From assembly GCA_963737445.1 (NCBI GenBank), contig CAVTSO010000015.1, positions 434,001 to 498,000 on the forward strand: a DNA stretch of 64,000 nucleotides, in the 5' to 3' direction. Below the pieces are notes generated by a model. It made no database searches, was not told the DNA's origin, and saw only the letters and a program-made list of their open reading frames with translations. Source of the DNA: JAICYJ01 sp963737445. GTDB taxonomy: Bacteria; Actinomycetota; Thermoleophilia; Gaiellales; JAICJC01. Positions 46,112-55,168 of the stretch are shown here, in pieces. The stretch's first letter is position 1. Every line of letters begins with the position of its first letter. The translations under genes and the position numbers were made by a program.

Positions 46112-47230
46112 CTACAACCCGTAGATCCGCCTCGCGTTCCCGTGCATGATCAGCGTGGCCAGTCGTTCGGCGTCGGTCCCGGAGAGATCGCCCGCGTCGA
46201 CCATCTCACCGAGGGCGGCGCCCAGAGCGCGGCGGCCACGGACGGCGCCCAGCCAGTGCTGCTCGGGGATGCCGACGGCGTCGGAGCTGTACAGGATGCG
46301 CGATGCGGGCGCAGCGCCCAGCGCCTGATGGGTCATCGCGTGCTGTTCATGTGCGGTCAGAAACGGGATCGCGTAGGAGACGTCCAGGTACGCGTTGGCG
46401 TAGGTGGCGGCGAGCACCGCCAGGCTGCGCGTCCACGGGTAGGCGCCGTGCAGCAGCACCACCGCCACATCCGGGAAGCGGCGCATCAGCGGCGCCAGGT
46501 GGAGCGGGTCGGCCAGTCGCAGGTCCGCGTCCGCGTCGCCGTATCCGGTGTGGAACTGGACCGGCAGCGCCTGTGCCCTGGCGGCCTCCATCACCCGGCC
46601 GACGACGTGGTCGACCAGCGGTTTCTCCTGGACGCGCGGAACGGCCATCTGCGCCATCCGCCCGTGGGCGGCGCGCACGTCGTCGCGGTCGGGCGCTCCG
46701 ATCATCAGCCCGCTTCTGTAGGCCGCCACCGACTTCAGCCCGCAGACGCCTCGGCGCCGGGCCGATCCGAGATGCGCGGCCAACGCTTCGTCCCACTCCT
46801 CGAACCGCCGTGTCTGGCCGGCCAGCCGCACGGCCACCGTCTCGGCCCGCTCCAGCCAGCCGATGCGGATTCCCGACCGCGCCGCCAGCTGGTCACGGTC
46901 GCTGACCTGGTCGGGCGCCGGGTAGCCGTCGTCCACCAGCAGCCAGTCGATGTTGGCCGCGCCTAGGAACAGGCGGTCCAGTTCGCCCTGCGTGCGGGCG
47001 CGGCGAGCCTCGATCACCGCATCCTCGTCCGCCTCGCATCCCAGCGCGCCCGCGATCTGGCGAAGCGCCCACACGTAGTGCGCGGCGGTGGCCGTGTGGT
47101 CTGGCGGGAACGGGTCTCCGCTGCACTCCGAGAAGCGATGCCGGTAGGCGGCCGCGCCCAGGCTCGAGCCATCCGCGAACAGCCCGTGGCAGTGATTGTC
47201 CACCAGCGGGATGTGACTTAGGTCAAGCAT
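46112..47230 (-). CDS. Amidohydrolase family protein (FluG N-terminal-like)
   Basis: A 372-residue TIM-barrel amidohydrolase (Amidohydro_2 type). The metal motif is VDNHCHGLFADG (HxH at about residues 13-15). Other ligands are in QFHTGYGDADADL and LLHGAYPW, and the Asp in ILYSSDAVGIPEQ. It starts at ATG 47230, 4 bp after the glutamine-synthetase-like stop on the same strand. In fungal FluG and some bacterial proteins this domain is fused in front of a glutamine-synthetase domain, so the two adjacent genes probably act together. Likely role: hydrolysis of an amide or lactone, perhaps a gamma-glutamyl compound. Confidence 0.82.
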   Translation of the reverse strand: MLDLSHIPLVDNHCHGLFADGSSLGAAAYRHRFSECSGDPFPPDHTATAAHYVWALRQIAGALGCEADEDAVIEARRARTQGELDRLFLGAANIDWLLVDDGYPAPDQVSDRDQLAARSGIRIGWLERAETVAVRLAGQTRRFEEWDEALAAHLGSARRRGVCGLKSVAAYRSGLMIGAPDRDDVRAAHGRMAQMAVPRVQEKPLVDHVVGRVMEAARAQALPVQFHTGYGDADADLRLADPLHLAPLMRRFPDVAVVLLHGAYPWTRSLAVLAATYANAYLDVSYAIPFLTAHEQHAMTHQALGAAPASRILYSSDAVGIPEQHWLGAVRGRRALGAALGEMVDAGDLSGTDAERLATLIMHGNARRIYGL

Positions 47231-47234
47231 CGGC

Positions 47235-48557
47235 TCACAACTTGTAGCGGTACTCGGCCGCGGTCGTCTGCGGGTCGACCGCGGCATAGGCGGATGCTTC
47301 CGACCGCTTCAGCGCGAGATAGGTGGAGAGCATCGGCCGGCCCATGGCGCCGGCCAGCACCGGGTCATCCGCCAGCAGGTCGAGCACCGCGTCAAGCGAC
47401 TGCGGGAGCATTGGCGGCGGCTGCTCCAGCCGGGCCGGGTTGACCTCCACGGGGTCGCCTGGATCGAGCCCGCGGACGATGCCGTCCAGCCCCGCTGACA
47501 GCACCACACCCAGGGCCAGGTGCGGGTTGCAGCTTGCGTCGACGGCCTTCAGTTCGAGGTTGATGGTCTGCTCCTCCCTCCCCCAGTAGGGCGAGACCAC
47601 GCGTACGGGCGCCTCCCGGTTGTCGAAGCCCCAGCAGCGATAGACGCCCGTCCAGGAGTCTGGCAGCAGCCGCTGGTAGGAGTTGACGCTGGGGCATGTC
47701 ACGGCCAGCAGCGCCGGGAGGTGCTCGATCAGCCCGCCCACGAAGTGGCGGCCGGTACCGCTCAGCCCTCCTGGCTGGGAGGGATCGTGCAGCAGGTTGC
47801 GGCCGTCCCGCCACAGCGACAGGTGCAGGTGGGCACCGCTCCCGATCTGGTCGAGGAACGGCTTGGGCGCAAAGCTCGCCCGGTAGCCGCGGATCAGCGC
47901 CGTGCCGCGTACCGTGTCGCGCACCGCGATCTCGGTGTCGGCAGCCGTGAGCGGATCCGCGGGTGCGACCGACAGCTCGTGCTGGCCGGCGCCGTACTCG
48001 TTCAGGATGCCTTCCACAGCGATCCCCCTGCCGACCAGCGCGTCGACGATGGCCGACATCACGGGCTGCGTGTCGTCCAGCCCGATCGTGCTGTACACCG
48101 GCCGCCGCGGCAGCGCCTCCAGCCCGCCGTCGGCCGTCGGCCGGCAGAGGTAGAACTCGAGCTCGAACGTGGCGCTGACGTCGACCCCAAGGTTCGCTGC
48201 TGCCTCCACCTGACGGCGCAGAAACGAGCGGGCACAGGCAAACCACGGCACCTGGTCGCGGTCGATCAGATCGCACATCACCGAGGCCACCCCCGGTGCC
48301 CAGGACAGCTCGCGGTAGGTCGCCGGATCGGGGACGATCCGCACCTCCCCCACGGGCGGCATCTCGGGGATGTCGACCAGCTCATCACGCACGTTGAGGG
48401 CGGTCTGGGCGAGCGTGCTACCGATGCCCCCGCGCAGCTTCTGTTCCAGGATCGAGACGTGCACCGCCTTGGCGTGGACGATGCCGGAGTAGTCACAGAA
48501 CTGGAAGCGGATGATGCTGGTGCCGGCCCGCTCGGCCCGCTGGACGAGGTCATTCAT
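47235..48557 (-). CDS. Glutamine synthetase family protein (GlnA-like, amine-ligating type)
   Basis: A 440-residue type I GS fold. The N-terminal beta-grasp includes FQFCDYSGIVHAKAVHV. Catalytic segments are FELEFYLCRP (first metal Glu), NEYGAGQHELSVAP (metal Glu and His), GSGAHLHLSLW, SYQRLLPDSW, WGFDNREAPVRV and NLELKAVDASCNPHLALG. The NRE and GAHLH segments fit the GlnA3/PuuA-type gamma-glutamylamide synthetases that ligate glutamate to polyamines or other amines, not true glutamine synthetases. That assignment is inferred. It starts at ATG 48557, one base after the TrmO stop, and is followed by the amidohydrolase. Confidence 0.82.
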   Translation of the reverse strand: MNDLVQRAERAGTSIIRFQFCDYSGIVHAKAVHVSILEQKLRGGIGSTLAQTALNVRDELVDIPEMPPVGEVRIVPDPATYRELSWAPGVASVMCDLIDRDQVPWFACARSFLRRQVEAAANLGVDVSATFELEFYLCRPTADGGLEALPRRPVYSTIGLDDTQPVMSAIVDALVGRGIAVEGILNEYGAGQHELSVAPADPLTAADTEIAVRDTVRGTALIRGYRASFAPKPFLDQIGSGAHLHLSLWRDGRNLLHDPSQPGGLSGTGRHFVGGLIEHLPALLAVTCPSVNSYQRLLPDSWTGVYRCWGFDNREAPVRVVSPYWGREEQTINLELKAVDASCNPHLALGVVLSAGLDGIVRGLDPGDPVEVNPARLEQPPPMLPQSLDAVLDLLADDPVLAGAMGRPMLSTYLALKRSEASAYAAVDPQTTAAEYRYKL

Positions 48558-48558
48558 C

Positions 48559-48987
48559 TCACGCGTCCGGCGATTCGCTGATCGCGATCTTGAGGTCGAG
48601 TATCGGCGTACCGTCGATCGCTTCCAGTGCCCCGACCCGCAGCGTGGTTGTGCCCTCCCGTGCGGTGACTGTCACTCGGTGGAGCCCGATCGGATTTGGC
48701 CGGTCCGGGGAGCGTGTCCGGAAGACGCCGGTCAGGGGGATCCGTTCGTCTCCCATCGGGTGCGTCTGCAGAACGTTTCGATCGGCCAGATGCAGCCAGG
48801 TCAGGACGATCAGTTCGTCGCCCGGCTCGAGGCGATGCAGGGCGTCGGCGAACGCGGAATCGATCTCAAGCAACGCCTCGGGTGCTCCCTCAAATGCCTG
48901 GTTCGGGGCGTCAGAAATCGCGCGCAGCGTCGAGCGGATAACGCCGATCGGACGAACCACGTAACGATCCGCCTCGTTCATATGCAT
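48559..48987 (-). CDS. trmO: TrmO/TsaA-like methyltransferase (UPF0066)
   Basis: A 142-residue TsaA-domain protein. The opening YVVRPIGVIRST and the signature FRTRSPDRPNPIGLHRVTV are characteristic. In Escherichia coli the family member TrmO N6-methylates the threonylcarbamoyl-adenosine at position 37 of tRNA. Members in operons with metabolic genes may have other substrates. Its stop is separated by one base from the ATG of the GS-like gene, so it is translationally coupled to a metabolic operon, which is unusual for a tRNA enzyme. Confidence 0.82.
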   Translation of the reverse strand: MHMNEADRYVVRPIGVIRSTLRAISDAPNQAFEGAPEALLEIDSAFADALHRLEPGDELIVLTWLHLADRNVLQTHPMGDERIPLTGVFRTRSPDRPNPIGLHRVTVTAREGTTTLRVGALEAIDGTPILDLKIAISESPDA

Positions 48988-49077
48988 ACGAGTCTCGCAC
49001 GACGGCGGGGCCTGTGGAGACGTTCGCCCGCACCGGCTCCTCTCGGATCACGGGTGATTCCGGAAGCAGCTCCTTCG

Positions 49078-51120
49078 TTACACCATGTCGCGCGGCACGC
49101 GAAACGACCACGCGCCCGCGTGAACAGACCGGCCGTCCTCAGAGGCGCGCAGGTCGGCAGTCACCAGGAACGACTCGGCGTTGGCCTGCATCGTGCTGCG
49201 AGCTTCGATGGTGACGCTCCACGCACCCCTGCTGAGGGTCATCGTGCGTTCGCAGACGAGCCGCGCCGAGAGGGGGTCCGCCTCGTCGATGGTGAATGTG
49301 TCGGGCTCGTGCGAGCGGATCTCGATGCCGCTCTCGGCGAAGCGGGTGTGGAAGCTCGGGTAGACGTGCACGAGCTGCGATGTGTTACGCCCAATGCTGC
49401 GCGAGACCGTATGGTCTCCCGGCTCCAGTGCAAGCGTCTCCGTGGCGGGCACGGGCGCCTGCTCGGCGGGCGCGAATGCTGGCGGCGCCGGCTCGCCGTC
49501 CCAGGGCCTTCGCACTGGCAGCTCGAGGGCACCGCCGTGAACGGTCAGCGTGACCGGAGCGGGTGACGGAAAGGCCCACGGCCAGTAGGCGGTCGACACA
49601 GCCACCCGCAGTCGGTGACCAGCCGGTACGACCTGGCCAATGGCCTTCAAGTCCACGCGCACCTGCTCGCGCCGGCCCGGCTCCAGCGGACGCGGCTCCT
49701 CATGGCCGCCGCGGTGGGTGAGGTTGAGCAGGCCGCGGGTGACCAGCGTCGAGGCGCCGTCGGGAGCGACATCGCACAGGCGCACGCACACCAGCGCCCA
49801 GGGGCGGTCCGATTCGAGCTCCAGGAGCACCGCGGGCTGACCCAGGATGGCGATGTCGCCGTGGAGAGGGAGGCCGTCGTACACGAGCGACCGCCCGTCC
49901 TCGGCGCGCTGGTCGGGTGGCAGGTCTGCGGGATTTCCGAACGGGTCCCAATCACCGGCATCCACCCCGGTGGACTGCGGACTGCGTACCATGAGCGGCC
50001 GATCGCCGCCGCGCTCGATACCGTCGGCGCCCAGCGTCAGCGAGCGCAACTCGACGTTGGGGGAAGGCCAGGATGGCTCGGCCAGCCACCGTCCCGGCCG
50101 CTCCGGGTAGCTCGGACTCGGCGGCACGGCGTCCTGCATCCAGACCGCCAGCTGCGGCTCGTCCATGACGCCGTTATCGACGCCCTTCAACCAGCGATCC
50201 CACCAGCGCACGCACTCCTGCAGGAAGCCGATCGCCGGGCCAGGCGGGATGTCGTCGTTGGGGAAGTGGTGCGACCATGGCCCGATCACGGCCTTGCGTG
50301 GACAGCTCAGCCCCTCCAGCATGCGTAGCACGGCGTTTCGGTACCCATCGGCCCACCCTCCGGCCAGCAGCACCGGACAGTCCACAGAGGAATAGTCCTC
50401 GCAGATCGAGCCCTGCTGCCAGTAGCCGTCGCGGCGCTGATGCGTCAGCCAGGGCCCGATCATGGGGCGGGTGCCCTCGAGCCGCTGCTGCCAGGCGTCG
50501 CGCCAGTCCTCGCCCACCACTTCCGGGTCGGGAGGCAGCGTCGCGTACACGTGCATCGTCGTCGCCCAAGACAACAGGTAGTAGGCGAGCAGGCAGCCGC
50601 CCATATAGTGGACGTCGTCGGCATAGCGGTCGTCAGTCGAGGCGACGCTCACGATCGCGTTCAGCGCGGGCGGTCGGCGCGCCGCCGCCTGCAGCGCCGC
50701 GAACCCGCCCCACGAGTACCCGAACATGCCGACGGTGCCGTCGCACCAGGGCTGGTCCACGATCCAGGCGATGATCTCGACCAGGTCGTCCTGCTCCTGC
50801 TCCAGGTACTCGTCGAGCAGGATCCCGTCGGAGTCGCCGCTGCCGCGAATGTCCACGCGCACCGATGCGTACCCGTGCTGTGCGAAATAGCCGTGGCGAC
50901 CGGCATCGGCCACCGAGGTGACGTCGTTCTTGCGGTAGGGGATGGCCTCCAGCACCCCCGGCACCGGCGTCGAGGCGGCATCCGCGGGCATCCAGATCCG
51001 CGCCGCCAGTCTGGTGCCGTCTGCCAGCGGGATCCAGACGTGGTCGAGCCGCGTGACGCTATCGGGCACGACCGCCCGCGGGCGGTCTTCGGATTTGTGA
51101 GCGCCCTTGCGTCCTGCCAC
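49078..51120 (-). CDS. CocE/NonD family hydrolase (copy 1)
   Basis: A 680-residue hydrolase. The nucleophile elbow is GYSWGG (Ser136); the oxyanion Tyr is in IPYRKND near residue 62. GDSDGILLDEYLEQEQDDL, DDRYADDVHYMGG and GPWSHHFPNDD are family motifs, the last with the catalytic His. A C-terminal jelly-roll (X-Pro dipeptidyl-peptidase C-terminal-like) domain covers the rest. The family cleaves esters such as cocaine, amides or dipeptides. GTG 51120 was chosen; an ATG at 51168 would overlap the divergent promoter. TAACCT on the minus strand 7 nt before the GTG may be its -10. A paralog lies at 55169-57142 on the other side of the ABC operon. Confidence 0.88.
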   Translation of the reverse strand: MAGRKGAHKSEDRPRAVVPDSVTRLDHVWIPLADGTRLAARIWMPADAASTPVPGVLEAIPYRKNDVTSVADAGRHGYFAQHGYASVRVDIRGSGDSDGILLDEYLEQEQDDLVEIIAWIVDQPWCDGTVGMFGYSWGGFAALQAAARRPPALNAIVSVASTDDRYADDVHYMGGCLLAYYLLSWATTMHVYATLPPDPEVVGEDWRDAWQQRLEGTRPMIGPWLTHQRRDGYWQQGSICEDYSSVDCPVLLAGGWADGYRNAVLRMLEGLSCPRKAVIGPWSHHFPNDDIPPGPAIGFLQECVRWWDRWLKGVDNGVMDEPQLAVWMQDAVPPSPSYPERPGRWLAEPSWPSPNVELRSLTLGADGIERGGDRPLMVRSPQSTGVDAGDWDPFGNPADLPPDQRAEDGRSLVYDGLPLHGDIAILGQPAVLLELESDRPWALVCVRLCDVAPDGASTLVTRGLLNLTHRGGHEEPRPLEPGRREQVRVDLKAIGQVVPAGHRLRVAVSTAYWPWAFPSPAPVTLTVHGGALELPVRRPWDGEPAPPAFAPAEQAPVPATETLALEPGDHTVSRSIGRNTSQLVHVYPSFHTRFAESGIEIRSHEPDTFTIDEADPLSARLVCERTMTLSRGAWSVTIEARSTMQANAESFLVTADLRASEDGRSVHAGAWSFRVPRDMV

Positions 51121-51130
51121 GGGTGCGAGG

Positions 51131-51160
51131 TTAGCGTACGGTGACCGCCACCGGTAGGAT
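51131..51160 (+). promoter_or_regulatory. Candidate promoter of the polyamine-type ABC operon
   Basis: TTAGCG (51131-51136) and TAGGAT (51155-51160) with an 18-bp spacer lie 28 bp before the ATG at 51189, which has GAGGAG. The region also holds the putative minus-strand -10 of the divergent hydrolase, so both units could be controlled together. Confidence 0.4.
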
Positions 51161-51188
51161 CGTCGCAATCGGCCGACCGAGGAGCGTC

Positions 51189-52319
51189 ATGAACGACTTC
51201 CCCCACCGTCCCCTTTCGCCCGCGGGCACCATGCGCCGCCGCGAGCTGCTGGCCCGCGCCGCCCAGATGGGCATCGCCCTGCCCGCGCTGGGTGCGCTCG
51301 GCGCCGCCTGCGGCAGTAGCAGCTCCAGCCCGCCGCCGTCCTCCAGTGGCCCGCCCAAGGGAACGGCCGTGCTGCTCAACTACCAGGGCTGGATGGGTAA
51401 GCACACGGTCGCCGACTTCGAGAAGGCCTACCCCGGCGCGGGCATCAAGCAGGCCTCGCTGGGATCGATCTCGAGCGGCGCGGTCGTGCCCCAGATCAAG
51501 GCCAACATGTCGACCTACGACGCCGCGCTGGGCGACCAGGCCGTCACCGGCCAGGGTATGGCCGCCGACATCATCCAGCAGCTGGACTGGTCGAAGATCC
51601 CCAACATCAAGAACGTCGACCAGAAGTTCCGGTCGGCCTACACGCACGGCATCCCCACCGACTACGGCAAGACCGGCATCGGCTATCGCACCGACATGGT
51701 CTCGGAGCCCCTCACCAGCTGGGCCGACCTGTGGAACCTGGCTCCCAAGTACTCGGGCAAGATCGTGTTCACCGACCTCGACCGCGACTGCATCGGCTCC
51801 GCCCTCAAGTACAAGGGCTTCTCGGTCAACACGACCGACCAGAACCAGCTGGACCAGGCGCTGCAGGCACTGATCGACATCAAACCGCACCTGCAGGCGC
51901 TGAAGTCGTACAACATCGGCCAGGGCCTGGCCCAGGGCTCCTACGCGATCGCGATGGACTGGGACTACGACGTTGCCCTCGCCCAGCAGGACAACCCCCA
52001 CATCAAATGGGTGCTGCCGTCGGAGGGCGCCTCCGCGTATCTGGAGGGATTCTTCGCCGTCAAAAATACGCCTCAGATCGAGGTGTTGGAGGCGTTCTTC
52101 AACTTCTTCCTGGAGCCCCAACAGTACGCCGACTTCGTGAACACGACCGGCACCGCCTACGTCTCCAACGCAGCCACGCCGTACATCAACAAAACGATCT
52201 CGTCGAATCCGGCGCTGATCGTCGACCCGGCCACACTCGCGCACGTCGAGTTCGAGAACTACCTGGGCGAAGCGACCGCCGCGTACAACAAGCTATGGGA
52301 CGAGTTCAAGTCGGCCTGA
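51189..52319 (+). CDS. ABC transporter substrate-binding lipoprotein (spermidine/putrescine type)
   Basis: A 376-residue binding protein starting at ATG 51189 behind GAGGAG. A twin-arginine start (RRRELLARAAQM) and the lipobox LGAAC with Cys41 mark a lipoprotein, possibly Tat-exported. The mature part has the PotD/SBP_8 fold: LLNYQGWMGKHTVADFEKAY, IPTDYGKTGIGYRTD, LTSWADLWN and IAMDWDYDVALAQ. The family binds polyamines or other organic amines. It is the first gene of an operon with two permeases and an ATPase. Confidence 0.88.
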   Translation: MNDFPHRPLSPAGTMRRRELLARAAQMGIALPALGALGAACGSSSSSPPPSSSGPPKGTAVLLNYQGWMGKHTVADFEKAYPGAGIKQASLGSISSGAVVPQIKANMSTYDAALGDQAVTGQGMAADIIQQLDWSKIPNIKNVDQKFRSAYTHGIPTDYGKTGIGYRTDMVSEPLTSWADLWNLAPKYSGKIVFTDLDRDCIGSALKYKGFSVNTTDQNQLDQALQALIDIKPHLQALKSYNIGQGLAQGSYAIAMDWDYDVALAQQDNPHIKWVLPSEGASAYLEGFFAVKNTPQIEVLEAFFNFFLEPQQYADFVNTTGTAYVSNAATPYINKTISSNPALIVDPATLAHVEFENYLGEATAAYNKLWDEFKSA

Positions 52320-52332
52320 GTCCGGCTGGCTG

Positions 52333-53187
52333 ATGATGCGCTACGCGGGCCAGGCCCTGCGCAGCCTACTGGCGCTGCCGACGGTGGCCTGGATGCTGTT
52401 GTTCTTCCTGATCCCGCTGGGGCTGGTGGTCGTCTACTCGTTCGCGACCATCAGCCTGGTCACGTACAACATCAGCTTCGGCTGGACGCTCTCGAACTAC
52501 CGGCAGATCCACGACCCGCTCTACTTCAACACGCTGACGCGGTCGATCTTCCTGTCGGTCTCCGCCACGCTCGGCTGCCTACTGCTTGGCTTCCCGCTGG
52601 CCTATTTCATCAGCCGCCAGCCGTCCCGCTGGCAGAAGCTTCTGCTGGTGCTGGTGATCGTGCCGTTCTGGTCGAGCTTCATCGTGCGCACCTACGCGAT
52701 CGTCAACCTCATCGACAACGGCGGGCCGCTGCAGCACTTCCTGCACGCGCTGCACGTGCTGAGCGGGCCGCTGGACATCCTCTACACGCCCAAGGGCATC
52801 GCACTGGGCATCGTCTACTCGTACCTGCCGTTGATGGTGCTCCCGATCTACGTGTCGCTGGAGCGGATCGACTACAACCTGGTCGACGCCGCCAACGACC
52901 TGGGCGCGAATCCGCGGCGCACGTTCCGGCGGGTGACGCTGCCGCTGGCGATGCCAGGCGTCGTGGTCGGCTGCATTATCGTCGGCATCCCCGCCCTCGG
53001 TGAGTACGTGATCCCCGAGATCCTCGGCGGTGGAAAGACGCTGATGCTCGGCAACGTCATCACAGATCAATTCCTCTCCGTGGGCGACTACCCGTTCGGC
53101 TCCGCGATCGCGGTCGCGCTGATGGTCGTGATGGCGGTGGCGCTGATCGTCTTTCGGCTGGCACAGCGGCGGGCGGCGCCGTCGTGA
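52333..53187 (+). CDS. ABC transporter permease (PotB-like)
   Basis: A 284-residue permease with six membrane helices. The EAA loop DAANDLGANPRRTFRRVTLP (residues about 180-200) contacts the ATPase. It starts at one of two adjacent ATGs, 52333 or 52336, 13 bp after the binding-protein stop. The sequence order and loop match PotB of spermidine/putrescine transporters. The next permease starts in a GTGA overlap. Confidence 0.88.
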   Translation: MMRYAGQALRSLLALPTVAWMLLFFLIPLGLVVVYSFATISLVTYNISFGWTLSNYRQIHDPLYFNTLTRSIFLSVSATLGCLLLGFPLAYFISRQPSRWQKLLLVLVIVPFWSSFIVRTYAIVNLIDNGGPLQHFLHALHVLSGPLDILYTPKGIALGIVYSYLPLMVLPIYVSLERIDYNLVDAANDLGANPRRTFRRVTLPLAMPGVVVGCIIVGIPALGEYVIPEILGGGKTLMLGNVITDQFLSVGDYPFGSAIAVALMVVMAVALIVFRLAQRRAAPS

Positions 53188-54002
53188 GGCTCCGCCGCCA
53201 CTGGTTCTCAGGCCTGATCTCGCTGGCCGTGATCGTAGGTCTGTGGTCGCCACTCGTGATCGTCGCCGTCAACTCGGTGAACAAGGACACTCTGCTGGTC
53301 AGCTGGAAGGGCTTTACGACCCACTGGTACAACCAGGCCTACCACAACCCCGACGTGCGAGGCGGGGTCAAGGAGACGATGACGATCGCGCTTGCCTCGA
53401 CCGCGATCTCGCTGGTGCTGGCGGTAAGCGGGTCGCTGTGGTGGCGGCGGGCCGGTCACCGCTCGCAGCGCCTGTTCGACGGGCTCACCTACCTGCGCAT
53501 CATGCTGCCCGAGGTGGTGTTCGCTGTGGCGCTATTCCTCCTGTTCTCGAAGATCCAGTTCCCGCTGGGCACTTCCGCGGTGGTGATCGGGCACGTGGTC
53601 TGGAACTCGGCCTACGCGACGCTGATCATCCAGGCGCGGGTGGCGACGCTCGACCCCGCGCTCGAGGACGCCGCAGCTGACCTGGGCGCAAACCCGTGGC
53701 GGGTGTTCCGGCGGGTGACGTTCCCGGGACTTCTGCCCGGGATCGTCGCGGCCGGGCTGCTCGCGTTCACGTTCTCGTTCGACGACGTGGTCACGTCCTA
53801 CTTCCTGGTGGGGTCGGGGACGGCACCGCTGCCGGTGGTGATCCTGTCGATGATCCGGTTCCGGATCACACCCGAGATCAACGCGATCGGAATGCTAGTG
53901 ATGCTGTTCACGGTGACCATGTTCACGGTCGGGTTCCTGGCGGTGACGCGGCTGGGCCGCGGGGCGCGGCGGGCACTGGCGCTGCCGGAGGGACGCGACT
54001 GA
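53184..54002 (+). CDS. ABC transporter permease (PotC-like)
   Basis: A 272-residue permease with six helices and the EAA loop DAAADLGANPWRVFRRVTFP. It starts at GTG 53184 inside a GTGA overlap with the previous gene. The pattern FSFDDVVTSYFLVG near the end is typical of PotC-like proteins. It forms the transmembrane channel with the PotB-like protein. Confidence 0.88.
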   Translation: MRLRRHWFSGLISLAVIVGLWSPLVIVAVNSVNKDTLLVSWKGFTTHWYNQAYHNPDVRGGVKETMTIALASTAISLVLAVSGSLWWRRAGHRSQRLFDGLTYLRIMLPEVVFAVALFLLFSKIQFPLGTSAVVIGHVVWNSAYATLIIQARVATLDPALEDAAADLGANPWRVFRRVTFPGLLPGIVAAGLLAFTFSFDDVVTSYFLVGSGTAPLPVVILSMIRFRITPEINAIGMLVMLFTVTMFTVGFLAVTRLGRGARRALALPEGRD

Positions 54003-55099
54003 TGGAGACCGGGACCGTCAAGCTGTCGGCGCTGACGAAGCGGTTCGGCGACCTGGTGGCGGTGAAGAGCCTCGATCTGGAGATCCCGGCCGGCGGGTTC
54101 TTCTCGCTGATCGGGCCGAGTGGCTGCGGCAAGACGACGACGCTGCGGATGGTCGCCGGGCTCGAGCACCCAGACGAGGGCACGATCGAGGTGGGCGGCG
54201 AGGACATCACGCGGCGGCCCGCCTACCGGCGGCCGGTGAACACGGTGTTCCAGTCCTACGCGCTGTTCCCGCACCTCTCGGTGGCGGACAACGTCGCCTT
54301 CGGCCTGGTCGAGGAAAAGCGACCGCGGGCCGAGATCCGAACGCGCGTCGCCGAGATGCTCGAGCTGGTGCAGCTGGCCGGCCGCGAACACTCGCGGCCG
54401 GCGCAGCTCTCAGGCGGGCAGCAGCAGCGCGTCGCGCTGGCGCGGGCGCTTGTGAAGCACCCGAAGGTGCTCTTGCTGGACGAGCCGCTGGGAGCGCTCG
54501 ACCTGAAACTGCGAAAGGAGCTGCAGGGGCAGCTGAAGTCGGTTCAGCGGCGGGTCGGGATCACGTTCGTGTATGTGACGCATGACCAGGAAGAGGCCTT
54601 CTCGATGTCCGACCGAGTCGCGGTCATGCACGACGGTCTGCTCGAGCAGGTGGGGACGCCCGAGGATGTGTACCGAAAGCCGGCGACGCTGTTCGTCGCC
54701 GACTTCGTGGGCGCGTCCAACCGCACCGAGGCGGTGGTGGACTCGGCGCTCGGCGAAGGCCGGTACCGGCTGCGGGCCGGCGACGCCGGCGAGCTCCCCG
54801 CCTACGGTCCGGAGGGGATCTCCGAGGGCGCGGCGGTCAGCATGATCGTGCGGCCGGAGTCACTACGGCTGAGCGGCGAGGGGTATGCCGCCACGGTCGC
54901 CGACGTGTCGTACGTCGGACCGGCCAAGCACCTCGAGCTCGAGACCGAGGCGCTGGGGAGGGTACGGGCGACGGTGGGCGGCGGCGAGCAGGCCGCTGTG
55001 GGCGACCGGGTGACGGTGTCGTGGCCGGCGGAGGCGGCGTGGATCGTGGCGGGAGGCGGTTCCGATCCGCCGAACGAGGAGACGGACCTAACGTCGTAG
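54002..55099 (+). CDS. ABC transporter ATP-binding protein (PotA-like)
   Basis: A 365-residue ATPase. Walker A GPSGCGKT is at 38-45, the signature LSGGQQQR at 136-143 and Walker B VLLLDEP at 156-162, followed by GALDLKLRKELQ. The C-terminal TOBE-like domain (from about residue 280; IVRPESLRLS) is as in PotA/CysA transporters. ATG 54002 shares one base with the preceding stop. It energises uptake of the ligand bound by the lipoprotein. Confidence 0.9.
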   Translation: METGTVKLSALTKRFGDLVAVKSLDLEIPAGGFFSLIGPSGCGKTTTLRMVAGLEHPDEGTIEVGGEDITRRPAYRRPVNTVFQSYALFPHLSVADNVAFGLVEEKRPRAEIRTRVAEMLELVQLAGREHSRPAQLSGGQQQRVALARALVKHPKVLLLDEPLGALDLKLRKELQGQLKSVQRRVGITFVYVTHDQEEAFSMSDRVAVMHDGLLEQVGTPEDVYRKPATLFVADFVGASNRTEAVVDSALGEGRYRLRAGDAGELPAYGPEGISEGAAVSMIVRPESLRLSGEGYAATVADVSYVGPAKHLELETEALGRVRATVGGGEQAAVGDRVTVSWPAEAAWIVAGGGSDPPNEETDLTS

Positions 55100-55102
55100 A
55101 AT
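55097..55102 (+). promoter_or_regulatory. Candidate -10 hexamer TAGAAT before the second CocE gene
   Basis: TAGAAT overlaps the ATPase stop. Seven nt later GTG 55110 opens a 20-codon frame that stops at 55170-55172, overlapping GTG 55169 of the hydrolase as GTGA. It could give the hydrolase its own transcript with a leader peptide. Confidence 0.3.
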
Positions 55103-55168
55103 CGAGCACGTGGATGTGCCTGCCGGCCGTCGAGCTTTGCGATCGCGCCTTGACGCGCGGGGCGGCGG

